A DNA stretch of 64,000 bases. Source: Dictyophora rubrovolvata (taxonomy: Eukaryota; Basidiomycota; Agaricomycetes; Phallales; Phallaceae). Of this stretch, positions 11,545-22,162 are shown piece after piece. The stretch spans positions 2,418,001 through 2,482,000 of the forward strand of contig CP114118.1 of the NCBI GenBank assembly GCA_029959195.1, in the 5' to 3' direction. Within the stretch, counting starts at the first letter, position 1. The number at the start of each line of letters is the position of its first letter. Under the pieces are notes generated by a model. The model was not told where the DNA came from. It ran no database searches and was given only the letters and a program-made list of their open reading frames with translations. A program made the translations under genes and the position numbers.

Positions 11545-12342
11545 ATGAACATCATGGCTGCAATATCTCGCCAATGGAAATCCTCAACATTATCAAGCGA
11601 GATAGAAAATCCTACGAAAATCAATTCTGCTGCATCCTGTGTGTGCGCAGGCAATGAATTCGGACGCTTCTTTCATCAATTTGGGACAAAACTCGGAGAT
11701 GCTAAGGCAGTGGAGGAATTCAAAACACAAATAATTGCTCTAGTGAGTATCCGGAATAATTTGTGACAATAACTGAATTTCATATTGCAGATCTTGCACA
11801 TTTGGATTGCTTCATACGCCCAAAGGATAACGCTATGCATTATAGGGGCGGTCCGTGACTGCATCGATGCCTGTAAACGAGCAAAGTTTCCTGTCAATCC
11901 ACTGATTCAGTTTTACGACTTTCGATTGAAAAACAAGTCTCTGCCAACATGGATAATTCTCCATTCGTTCTCGGATAACCCGTCTAAGGTTGGAACGCGA
12001 CATCGCTTACTTCAAGTGTTTTTGGACGAGCTTCCTCCTCTAACTGCAGCTATTCGAGATGAGCTATATTTAGCGTGCGCCACGACGGGTTTCAACAACT
12101 TTTTTAGTCGTGTCAGAATGGCGAGCTTGAAAGAGCTTCAAGCTCCTTCTGAAATCCATACGTTAATGGAAATAAGGTGTGGCTTAGGGCTGCCTTCTAG
12201 TCTCGTGGAAACCGCAACGGTGGTTCCCACTTTATCCGGGTTTGAGCTGAAGTGGCTTGTCCCCGACATGTCACAGAGATTGAGATCGGGTCTTGCCATT
12301 GGTACAGAATTTGTGGTCAAAGGTATCTGTCCAAATTCATGA
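11545..12342 (+). CDS. hypothetical protein, two exons
   Basis: Exons 11545-11742 and 11791-12342 join through a clean intron (GTGAGT...TTGCAG) to a complete 249-residue frame. I do not recognise the family. The protein is mixed alpha-like, with no signal peptide; the C-terminal half contains SDNPSKVGTRHRLLQVFLDE and PSSLVETATVVPTLSGFELK. It stops ten bases before the start of a decayed eIF5B fragment, so it may be a fragment itself or an intact gene next to a pseudogene. The long open second exon supports real coding. Confidence 0.5.
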
Positions 12343-12352
12343 TCAGTCCAAA

Positions 12353-13606
12353 GGTGGCATGGGCACTACAATTGATGGAATGATATTCTAAGAGAAGGGG
12401 GTCGGATCGTTGTTTGCCGCTTGAATGGACCGATTGTCACCAACGTTCGCGCTTTGCTAACACCTCGGCCTTTACGAGGAATGTGTATCAAAGTATGTGG
12501 ATCTCTGTTTTTGCTTGTCACTTTTTCAGATGCTAACCATCCTGTAGTCGACGTACGTTCACCATAAGAGGTTAAAGCTGCAATTGGTGTCAAGATAGTT
12601 TCTCCTGATTTGGAAAAGGCTATCGCTGCTTCACGGTAGGCTGCAGGACCTGACAACGACGATGACGATCCTCGAGCATGTCGGATCTCACAACTTACAA
12701 GTTGGCCCAACACCATGGATAAATTGTGACGGGGCGTTTGTGCTCAAGCAAGTACCCTCGGAACTTTGGAAGCATTGCTAGATTTCCTTGAAATCCAGCA
12801 AAATCCCTGTTTCCGGTATCAATATCATTACTGCACACAAACGAGATATCATGCGTATCACGACTATGCTGGAGAAAGCGAAACAATTGGCGTGTATTCT
12901 TTGTTTCGATGTTTCTGTTGACAAAGAAGCCAAGAAGCTAGCGGAAGAACTTGGCATTAAATTATCTAAGGGTACGTTCAACCGCGTCTCTGGCGTATTT
13001 TGTCGTAACTGAAGGCTCATCACAGCGGACATTATTTATCCACCTATTCGAACGCTTATAACGCTGAGATGAGAGGCTATATGAAGCCTCAAGCAGTGTG
13101 GCCTGTCGTCTCAAGAATATTCAAGCTTTCTGTAAACGTGACCCGATTATTCTTAGTGTGGATATCGTTGGATTTGATGAACCACTGCGCGTGGGAATTT
13201 CGCTGTGTGTAGTTAGACAAACACGAAAGAAATAATTCGTTCAGGAAAAAATGTACGTCTTCGGTTTGTCACATCGGAAGGTATTGATCATATCCCAGGT
13301 ACTTAGTTGAAAATGGATAGCAATTCGCTTACTGATTAGAGGCTTACTAGATTGTGAAGAAGTCTTAGCAATGTAGTGGTGTTGCTGTCAATTGATTGAA
13401 CAGGCAGTTTGCGGGTCGGCTAAAATGTTCGGACAACATTTCGATGAAAAAGACGAAGATATTAAGTCAAATGGCACGACTGAATATTGACGTTCTGAAG
13501 GTGAATTTAGATTCAATTTTATTATGATACCTACTGATATCAACCCTCATAGGAATTCAGGGCAGACGTTTCAACCGCAGAATGGCATTTGGTTAAAAGC
13601 TTAAAA
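12353..13606 (+). pseudogene. decayed C-terminal half of translation initiation factor eIF5B
   Basis: Fragments in different frames read like eIF5B domains II-IV in order. [12 protein letters not shown] then a stop, followed by [20 protein letters not shown] (about 12353-12460). Then KIPVSGINIITAHKRDIMR, MLEKAKQLACILCFDVSVD and KKLAEELGIKLSKG (12788-12977), then a block resembling the PQAVWPC region (about 13085). MFGQHFDEKDEDIKSNGTT-like text lies near 13425-13480, and the terminal ADVSTAEWHLVKSLK-like segment near 13565-13605. Stops and frame changes separate the blocks and the GTPase domain is absent. An intact copy must exist elsewhere in this genome, since the factor is essential. Confidence 0.8.
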
Positions 13607-13860
13607 AGGAGTAAGCGCAAGTCTCATGTTGGCGTCTTGGAATACCTTAAGTATATTCACGTAACTGATTTCTATATCAGCATTATTTCCAAATCCCTGG
13701 GTTATGGAAGTTTTATTCCAAGTATAATGCGCTGCATAATAATAATAATGAAAGCAAACTTCTTTTTTTGAAAGAATTTCGAGTACATATGAAACATATC
13801 TATTTCTGGAATTGTACAGTCATTGAACCATAGAAATAACGAAATCAAACGCGTACATAT

Positions 13861-14258
13861 CTATGATGATAAGCCTGCTAATTTTTCAATCTGCTTGCAC
13901 TCTGAATCGCCTCGCACGCAAAGTATAGTCGCTGCATCTTTATCCTGCGCATCGGGTATGACGCATCTAATATCCTCTGGGAACGGACACGGACACAGCG
14001 CGGGACTTTGCACGCAATCAAGAGTTTTAGGACAGAGATAATGAGAGCAAGAAACTGTCGGAAAGAGACGTTTGAGATTGCTGAAGCATGGATACACCAC
14101 ACTACATACTGACCAGCTTCAGAATGCATAGCCCATTGATTTCCGGTAGGTTGCTGTTGACGAAACTGTGCGTTTCCAAACATTTGGTCGAAGAAACCGA
14201 ATTGAGCAGAGACGAGAGGTAATAACGCGATGAATAATAGATTTAGTAGCAGCATCAT
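13861..14258 (-). CDS. LCL2: Lcl2-like small secretory-pathway protein
   Basis: Exons 14258-14114 and 14054-13861 (intron GTCAGT...GACAG) give 112 residues. A signal peptide (MMLLLNLLFIALLPLVSAQ) is followed by FGFFDQMFG and a Gln-rich stretch. A Cys-rich core then follows: VSCSHYLCPKTLDCVQSPAL, CPCPFPEDIRCVIPD and ILCVRGDSECKQIEKLAG. This order of SCSxYLCPxT, CPCPxPEDI and final CVRG blocks, and the length, match the fungal Lcl2 family (named for long chronological lifespan in yeast, linked to ER-associated degradation). Molecular role is poorly known. The paired cysteines suggest disulfides in the ER lumen. Confidence 0.88.
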
Positions 14259-14663
14259 GGTTGTATTATAAAAGCTTAACGTGTCTTTAGATTACTTCTT
14301 GGGCGTCTGTTCTATTACGTTCACTGAAAACATTGTCACGAAATTTCCTTTGAATATGGCTCAATTAACCCAAAGCGTAATAGTTATTACAATCGAAAGT
14401 CTCCGGCATACAGTATTCAAAGTCGAGCAATTTGTTGTTGTTCTCGACATGGTCCATACAAGCCGTCCATGCCGGAGTCCTACGATGAACAAGGACTAAC
14501 CCGTTGGACAAGAGAGTGAACACAATACTTGTGGACGACGGACAGCCAGGACGAAAGGAAATACAAAAGACCTGCAATGGTGTAGCACGTTCCTCAGTTT
14601 AACCCACATCTGTCCCACCCACTTCTCCATCACTTCAAACAACATCTCGTCCCTCTACATACC
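14259..14663. promoter_or_regulatory. divergent intergenic region between LCL2 and the proline-rich gene
   Basis: About 400 bases separating two divergent start codons. The 90 bases before 14664 are C/T-rich, as is common upstream of highly expressed fungal genes. No specific factor site is claimed. Confidence 0.4.
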
Positions 14664-16397
14664 ATGCCATCCAAGCGAAAAAACAACCACGACTCTGAAG
14701 CTGCTGGTCCAGCAAAAAAAACCAGAACTGCAGCTGACGTTTTGGCTGAGAATTCGCTACAACGCAATGTCGGTGGAAATCCAAGACCGACACAATCGCC
14801 CTTCAAGGCACCCATTACTATCAAATGGCCGGAGATACCCCCAGACTCTAAAGCCTTCCGGTCAATCATTCAAACAACCACCCGCCGCACCGCAGAAGAG
14901 TTAGGCCTTCCACCTGGTGTTCCCGCCCCAATTCTAGCTATCCCTGCAACTTTCGGCGTCCCAACACGACCAAATTGCGACATAGCTTTACCCGACTTGG
15001 TTCTGTCAACTGGTGTCCGGCCACCATGGGAGCAACAACCTGCTCTTCGCCACGGTTCCCCTTCTTTGTCCGTGTTAACTTCGCCCAAGTCACAGTCGCG
15101 TCCGAAATCGACACCTGCTCTTGCATCTGGCGCTGGTTCTTCATCTTTGCCACAGATGAGAAGGACATCATCGACGGCGGCGATTTCACCACAAGTCCCA
15201 TCCAGTTCAAAACTATCCACTCCTCGACCTACTGCCCAGACCGACAAGAGACCCCTCACCACACAGACCAAAGCCGCTGCATTCCATCCATTTTTTACCA
15301 GAGTGCCAAAAGCATTGCCTTCACCCCAACCCCTCCCTGTAACTGCAAAGCCACCTCCCCCTCAACCTGCTCCCGCATCCCAAATTCTAAAGCCCACACA
15401 GAATAGTCCTGTAATCGATCATGAACCAACTCCATCGTTCACTGATTCGTCTCATTACTCTCCGCCTAGCAAGGTTGTTCCCCCCAAACCCGTCCCCTTA
15501 GGGGGGGAGGGCACCCTAATACGGCCTGCTTCATTGGGTGCTACCTCGCCACCGCCGCCCGTCTCAAAAACTGCACAGAGTCCTCCTCAACCGAGGCCTA
15601 TGCAAGTTCCTCCCCCACCCAACCCTCCCTTTGCTGCCGCCTCACCACCACAAAGAGCACAAGAACCTTCTCAACTGAGGCCTTTAAGACGAGAAGAGAC
15701 CATGATTTGGCCTTCTTCTTTTGGTACCCAATTCCAACCGCCCGTATCCCAAACCGCCCACAGTCCTCCTCGGCCAAACCTCGTGCGCCCTGCTCGACCT
15801 CTACCGACTCAAGGGCAAGTGAGCTCACAAACCCCACCCCAGCCCATACATTCATTACCGCAGCGCTCTATACCCATACCGTCCATGCCTACGCCCATGC
15901 CCATACCAATACCCAATGTTCAACCGAACAATCATAGATCGTGGCATCATGGGGGTTCTAAAAAATCAAATGCGTAAGTTCGACTTTCACTTTACTAGTT
16001 TTTGCCAGAATTTAACCTTAATTGCAGGCGCGGTCCTTCATACCCACCACCACAACAACAATACCATGCCCCACCTTCCTTTTCAACCTCGTCCGTGCAT
16101 TCAAACAAGTACCACCCCGGACAGCCTCTATTCCAAGGTGGGCATTACCGTCAGCAAACGCATAACCCCTACTACCCTCCCGGAGCGCTATCCGGTGCGC
16201 AGACTCCATATGCACCGACACCACTCGATCCTTTGTACCCGGCTTGCCCGACTCCCGCATACGGGGAATACAACCCGGCTCAGCCGAGTTTCGCGAGGAA
16301 CGGTTTCGGTGCAGGTAATCAGGCTGCTTATACTCCGCCGTATATGGGACAGGCCCCACCGGAAAACAATGGTGGGTATAACAGAGGCTGGAGGTGA
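14664..16397 (+). CDS. proline-rich, intrinsically disordered protein
   Basis: Exons 14664-15973 and 16028-16397 give 559 residues. The N-terminus has a nuclear-localisation-like block (MPSKRKN, PAKKTRT). A short ordered-looking segment, ITIKWPEIPPDSKAFRSIIQ, lies near residue 50. The rest is dominated by Pro, Ser, Gln and Thr (SPPQPRPMQVPPPPNPPF, PMPTPMPIPIPN) with low complexity. Exon 2 is rich in Tyr/Pro/Gly/Gln (GPSYPPPQQQYHAPPS, YTPPYMGQAPP), resembling prion-like or RNA-binding tails. No enzymatic motif is seen and I do not recognise a named family. Long open reading over 1.3 kb makes it a confident gene. Confidence 0.82.
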
Positions 16398-17469
16398 AAG
16401 TGGCATGGACAGAGCAGATATACCCGTGGAACCTTGTAAAACTTCTCGAGTCCTGTATTTTATTGGAATATTTGTATCGCATTGTCATGTATAAAGAAGA
16501 ATACTAACCCTTTTGAATTGATTTTATTAAATGGGCATAAGCGTTTGCGAGTGTTTGGCATTTTCGCTTTATGTGTCTGTTTTTGAGAGCAGCCCAAGTT
16601 TAAAAAATCGACCCAGGCTAATCAAAGAGACATCTTAATAGTGAGAAAGTGTATAACTGAGCTGAGATGCGTACTTTGTTGGTGACAACCTACAGTGAAG
16701 TCAATAGGGTAGAGCAAAGAAACCTCTCGACCCAAGATGACTTCTAGGCGAGATAAGCATTTTATATCGCACACCCATCAAATGCACGTTATCAATGAAA
16801 CAATCGATACAATAGCTTGAAAGGAGAACGCCTAACAATGGTTCGGTGAAGGGGATTCATGAAAGGAACTCATGGGGCGTTTAATATGGTGGGCTTAGTG
16901 ACATGTGACATCTATTATTATTACATACATGAAAAGACATCCCGGGGTGTTTGTGGGTGTTTTTTTGTATATTACGTAAAATTAACGTAAGCAAAAAAGA
17001 TGCTTTGTAGTGCGCGAGGCGCAGCCGAGCTAGCCAATCGCGAGTTGCCGGGACGGGCTGTTGACCAATCGCGAGGCGCAGCCGAGCCGCAGGTGAACGT
17101 GAGTGAATAAGCGCAAGTCAACACTCCCACTCAAATGCATTTACCAAATTCGAGGCCCTTCCAGTTCTACTGTGAATTAACATGAGCAACCACCTGAGAC
17201 AATAAGATAAAATTAAGTCACTGAAATACTAAGATATAAGATAAATATTGAGATAAATATAAGAAAAATAGGAGAGAACTAAATACTCAAGAATAACTTG
17301 AGACTGTGGTTTGGGATGTTATTATAGGGTTCTAAAAATTATAATTTAATATTAGATATTACAGATGTCGTGGATTTATTTGTGGAACAAAGTTGAAGGG
17401 ACATGTATGTATTTTTGTGAGAATTAGTAAAGTGGGTGTAGGGTATATATACATAGCTTTGCTAAGTAC
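16398..17469. other. gene-free, repeat-bearing stretch
   Basis: No gene seen. An 18-base word, CGCGAGGCGCAGCCGAGC, occurs at 17013-17030 and again at 17070-17087, and CCAATCGCGAG also occurs twice here. This GC-rich island sits in otherwise AT-rich DNA and looks like repeat-derived sequence at the edge of the mobile-element island. Confidence 0.5.
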
Positions 17470-17983
17470 TGTTAGGTACAGTGACCTGAGACTATTCTGG
17501 ATAATTCCGAATAAGTCCAGACCACTGGGGACAGATGGAACAGAAGTACAGAAGTATGGGATGAGGGACTCAGCTTCAGCTTATATACTGCACCCACTTG
17601 CCCAGCTTTATATATCCCTCAATTTCGGAGTGACAGGGACTTAGAGTACGAGATTAAACTGATATTTAGACTGGGGATCCACAGCTGGGAGCTGAGGGTT
17701 TAAATACAAGAGGGAACAGAACTATAGGAATGGGGATAAGAATAGATAAAGAAAGGTAGCATATGGTTGAACACAGCTTGGGATGATGATTATACAATCT
17801 TCATCCCTTATTACTAAGAGTCTGGGGCTGATATCCCCATAAGAAAGGTGACGGATATGAAGTCTGGACAGAGTACTGACAAGTATGGAATGGGATTGAT
17901 ATGGAGATGCAGGATGAGTGCGGAAATAACCAGAATAGGATTGGACTTCCAAATTAGGAAGGTGTGGCACGCAGGGCGTGACA
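17470..17983 (+). repeat. diverged solo LTR (LTR-A type)
   Basis: About 514 bases, TG...CA bounded: starts TGTTAGGTACAG and ends GGGCGTGACA. It aligns along its length with the LTR-A unit at 21637-22162 (shared blocks such as GGGACTCAGCTTC, CAGCTTTAT, CCAAATTAGGAAGGTGTGG) but with many substitutions, so it is an older copy. Flanks AGTAC (17465-17469) and AGCAC (17985-17989) may be a decayed 5-base target duplication, with one mismatch and a one-base offset. No internal retroelement region adjoins it. Confidence 0.75.
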
Positions 17984-18529
17984 GAGCACAAGGAATGAGT
18001 ACAAAGAAAGGGAATAATGTTTTCAAGAGGGTATGACACAGGAACAATATAGGTAGAGTAAACATGAACCAAAAATAAGGAAATTGCAATGCATGGCATT
18101 AGCATACCCTGTCTCCTGCTGCTGATGAGCTAGAGACTGGTGATAGGGATGTGGATCTGAAATCCCAAAGGTATGAGTATTTTTCAGCTGAATGTTTATC
18201 ACTTGCTCTCTTTTGGAATCTGAAACATATATGTTTTGATTTTATAACCTATGCAGTTTATTGATGTTGAATACTCTGACTGAATTTTTGAGAGTTTAAA
18301 ATTAGTTCAGAAAATTTTTCACACATAATTTCTTTCATATGTAGATTTAATCTTTTTATACTCAAATACAATATGCCTGGATTAAGCCCTGAACATGGGT
18401 GCGGCTTGCTGCACATATTCTCTGCTAGTGTGACATATAACAGCTGACTGACTCAGAGCAACCGCCGACATGACAAAGGGATTGGAGTAAGTATACTTTG
18501 CTAAATTCATTCCTACTATTTGGTACCAA
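17984..18529. other. gene-free stretch between solo LTR and REX4 copy
   Basis: AT-rich, no coding motif. I see nothing that identifies its origin. Confidence 0.4.
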
Positions 18530-19246
18530 CACTACCATAATCACTTTCCCTCCATGGTTGCACTGGCGTTAAAGAAGGTTCGTCAGTCCTGCTGCCAGTG
18601 GATTGAACATCTTTCTCAAGTCTTTGTTTCTCACTGACATTCTTTGATTAGAAGCTAGCTGCAGAAGAACCAACAAGAGGTGGCGAGACAGAAAAATTAC
18701 ACAAAATAGCAACTGCCTCTGAGATTGTGGAGAGGCTGCGTCAGTGATGTCATCCAACACCAGTGTTGAAACATTGAAACTTCGTTGATGGGCCAGTTCA
18801 GAAAGTGCCATTACCTTCTTCAAATCGTGGAGGGAATCCTGATTCAGTAACCTAAGCCTTACGATGTGTGATTCAGGGAGAAGATTCACACCCAGAACCC
18901 TGTCTACTATATGAAGAACACTTTGGCTTTTTTTTGCTCCTCTCCTCTGACATGCATGGTCTTTTTTTGCTGTGATGTTGAGACCAGGGAAATACATCAT
19001 TATGGATTGTGAAACAGTTGGAATCGCAGGAGGCTCGGGCAGTACAAAAAGATCCTCAAATAGAAATGAAGATGGTGAATCCTCACTTGTACGAGTTAGT
19101 ATCATTAATTATTAGTGTTGTTTTATTTATTAGATGGGTTCATAAGACAATGGGAACGTGTTGCAAATTGGCGAACAGCATTTAGTGGTATACAACCGAG
19201 CGATATGACAAAAGGTACAGTCTCAGTCTCTTTTCATCCCCCCGAC
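18530..19246 (+). pseudogene. truncated, intron-containing copy of REX4
   Basis: Resembles the REX4 gene from about its start codon (4434) into its third intron. GCGTTAAAGAAGG at 18567, the first intron with CTCACTGACATTCTT, the second intron with TTTGCTCCTCTCCT, and the exon 3 end GCGATATGACAAAAGG are all kept. Because introns are present it is a DNA-level duplicate, not a retrocopy. It is disabled: stops interrupt exon 3, small insertions change frame, and the catalytic MDCEMVG reads MDCETVG. Resemblance to the REX4 intron runs up to CGAC at 19243-19246, where the palindromic LTR element begins; the rest of the gene is missing on the other side. Confidence 0.88.
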
Positions 19247-19247
19247 C

Positions 19248-19773
19248 TGTCACACTCCGCGTGCCACACCTTCCTAATTTGGAAGTCCGATCCCATTCCA
19301 CTTATTTCCATACTCACCTCACATCTCCGTAGCAATCCCATCCCATACTTGTCAGTACTCTGTCCGGACTTCAAGTCTGTCACCTTCCTTATGGGGAAAC
19401 CAGCTCCTGACTCTTAGTAATAAGGAACAAAGATTTTATAATCATCACCCCTAGCTGTGTACAACCATATGCTACCTTTCCTTATTTATTCTTATCCCCA
19501 TTCCCGTAGTTCCGTTCCCTCTTGTATTTAAACCCCCAGTTTCCAGCTGTGGATCCCTAGTCTGAATATCAGCTTTATTAGTCTCATCTTGTACTCTCTA
19601 AGTCCCTGCCACTCCAAAATTGAGGGATAGATAAAGCTGGGCGAGTGGGTGCAGCTTATAAGCCGAAGCTGAGTCCCTCATCCCGTACTTCCGTACTCCG
19701 TCTTCCGCCTGTCCCCAGCAGTCCGGACTTTCTCAGAGACATCCAGGATAGTCCTGAACCGCTGTACGTAACA
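19248..19773 (-). repeat. LTR-A unit in left arm
   Basis: On the minus strand this 526-base unit starts TGTTACGTACAGCGG and ends GAGTGTGACA, giving TG...CA termini. It mirrors the unit at 21637-22162. Near its start a short inverted repeat surrounds a CTA core. Confidence 0.75.
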
Positions 19774-20099
19774 TGCACCAAAATCTATATTTGGTAAAAA
19801 TTAGGGTAAATGTCACAAAGTTTCCCTAATCCCATGATATGTCCCTCAGAGCTTGAATTTATCTTTGCAACTACCCAAAACCCACATCCAAACATTTTCT
19901 TGTTATCCCAAAAATGTCAATACAAAAGAAATGTCCTCATTCCAAATTTGCTCTTCTCATTCCCTACCATCCCTTCACACTCCTTCTATTGATGACTCTG
20001 ATTGTTTTCATTTTGTCCCTCCTACTCCTGATATCAATCTCTGTGATTTGGACACTCAGTACTATTGTTACGTACAGCGGTCCGGGACTATCCCGGATG

Positions 20100-20506
20100 T
20101 GTCAGGGTACGCTAGCGTCATCCCCTTATTTTCCTTCATTTATCTTCAGTTCTGGTTTATCTTATTCATTTCCTTATTTCTCGTATTTTATCCCATTTCC
20201 TGCATTCCCCCTTCCTTCCGTATTCCCTTCTTTCCCTCCAACGGGCGCTGAGCGCCCATTCCCATCAGAGCCATGGCCTAGGCCCCGGCTAAAAGTCTGG
20301 GACCGGCGTGTATCTGTGCCCAGTCCATGAACCGAAGGCCGTGTATGGCCTTCGCCGTTTTTTCATAGTATATAGTTAGTAGCCCTAGAGGAGGGATCCC
20401 TAAGTTTGTTCTCTTAGGATCCCCTCCCTCTAGGTGAGTTAGTAATTCTACCAAATATATTTTACTTAGGATCCCCTCCCTCTAGTCTGAGTGAGTAGCC
20501 CTGACA
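20100..20506 (+). repeat. nested solo LTR (LTR-B) with perfect GGATG target duplication
   Basis: 407 bases beginning TGTCAGGGTACGC and ending GTAGCCCTGACA. It is flanked by GGATG at 20095-20099 and again at 20507-20511. Removing it rejoins an LTR-A start, so it inserted into LTR-A-type DNA. It carries a repeated GGATCCCCTCCCTCTAG word (about 20417-20433 and 20469-20485) and an inverted relative near 20385. The mirrored copy is 20904-21310 on the minus strand, which lacks the duplication on its inner side. Confidence 0.82.
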
Positions 20507-20903
20507 GGATGTCTCCGAGAAAGTCTGGACCGCTAGGGACAGTGTGATGTATCCGCCACAACTTACACGTCAGTGACTTGTGTAACAGTACTTACGTCAA
20601 CGTCCGACACTTGCATAAGTAAGGTCCAGTAATTTAAATACTGTAGATTAATCAAGAGTACTTCAAGAAGAATATCAATGACAATCTCCTATCAGCTTGA
20701 ACCTTGAAGTCAAACTTCGTTTAAGTGTCTTTGGTTAATGCAAGTTTACAGTTGCAAGTGTGTGCGTGGAAGTATACATGGCTATGAATGATTACTTGAG
20801 TGAGTATAGACTCGAGAGAGAGTAGGTCTTGCTGGTGAAGGTTGAAAGTCCTTGGGGGTCCCTTTAGACTAGAGAGAATAGTATTGTTGATAATGGTTAT
20901 GAT

Positions 20904-21310
20904 TGTCAGGGCTACTCACTCAGACTAGAGGGAGGGGATCCTAAGTAAAATGTATTTGGTAGAAATACTAACTCACCTAGAGGGAGGGGATCCTAAGAGA
21001 ACAAACTTAGGGATCCCTCCTCTAGGGCTACTAACTATATACTATGAAAAAACGGCGAAGGCCATACACGGCCTTCGGTTCATGGACTGGGCACAGATAC
21101 GCGCCGGTCCCAGACTTTTAGCCGGGGCCTAGGCCATGGCTCTGATGGGAATGGGTGCTCAGCGCCCGTTGGAGGGAAAGAAGGGAATACGGAAGGAAGG
21201 GGGAATGCAGGAAATGGGATAAAATACGAGAAATAAGGAAATGAATAAGATAAACCAGAACTGAAGATAAATGAAGGAAAATAAGGGGATGACGCTAGCG
21301 TACCCTGACA
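20904..21310 (-). repeat. LTR-B unit in right arm
   Basis: Mirror of 20100-20506. Its outer flank reads CATCC (complement of GGATG) at 21311-21315, but the inner flank is ATGAT, not the expected copy. The palindrome junction therefore falls exactly on the LTR-B end on this side. Confidence 0.75.
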
Positions 21311-21636
21311 CATCCGGGATAGTCCCGGACCGCTGTACGTAACAATAGTACTGAGTGTCCAAATCACAGAGATTGATATCAGGAGTAGGAGGGACAAAAT
21401 GAAAACAATCAGAGTCATCAATAGAAGGAGTGTGAAGGGATGGTAGGGAATGAGAAGAGCAAATTTGGAATGAGGACATTTCTTTTGTATTGACATTTTT
21501 GGGATAACAAGAAAATGTTTGGACGTGGGTTTTGGGTAGTTGCAAAGATAAATTCAAGCTCTGAGGGACATATCATGGGATTAGGGAAACTTTGTGACAT
21601 TTACCCTAATTTTTACCAAATATAGATTTTGGTGCA

Positions 21637-22162
21637 TGTTACGTACAGCGGTCCAGGACTATCCTGGATGTCTCCGAGAAAGTCCGGACTGCTGGGGACA
21701 GGCGGAAGACGGAGTACGGAAGTATGGGACGAGGGACTCAGCTTCGGCTTATAAGCTGCACCCACTCGCCCAGCTTTATCTATCCCTCAATTTTGGAGTG
21801 GCAGGGACTTAGAGAGTACAAGATGAGACTAATAAAGCTGATATTCAGACTAGGGATCCACAGCTGGAAACTGGGGGTTTAAATACAAGAGGGAACGGAA
21901 CTACGGGAATGGGGATAAGAATAAATAAGGAAAGGTAGCATATGGTTGTACACAGCTAGGGGTGATGATTATAAAATCTTTGTTCCTTATTACTAAGAGT
22001 CAGGAGCTGGTTTCCCCATAAGGAAGGTGACAGACTTGAAGTCCGGACAGAGTACTGACAAGTATGGGATGGGATTGCTACGGAGATGTGGGGTGAGTAC
22101 GGAAATAAGCGGAATGGGATCGGACTTCCAAATTAGGAAGGTGTGGCACGCGGAGCGTGACA
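21637..22162 (+). repeat. LTR-A unit in right arm
   Basis: 526 bases, TGTTACGTACAGCGG at the start and GGAGCGTGACA at the end. Same family as the old solo LTR at 17470-17983. It directly abuts the orphan inositol-3-phosphate synthase fragment. Confidence 0.78.

Noticed and set aside
14870-15271. Minus-strand 133-codon frame and a plus-strand frame at 14975-15406
   Set aside because: Shadows of the long proline-rich frame on the plus strand; composition follows from its codon bias.
15916-16494. 192-codon plus frame and 156-codon minus frame
   Set aside because: Both overlap exon 2 of the proline-rich gene in other frames.
19853-20330. Two overlapping frames of 132 and 138 codons with hydrophobic segments, mirrored at 21080-21557
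   Set aside because: They lie wholly inside the LTR arms, overlap each other in different frames, and the mirrored copies are explained by the inverted repeat; no family motif.
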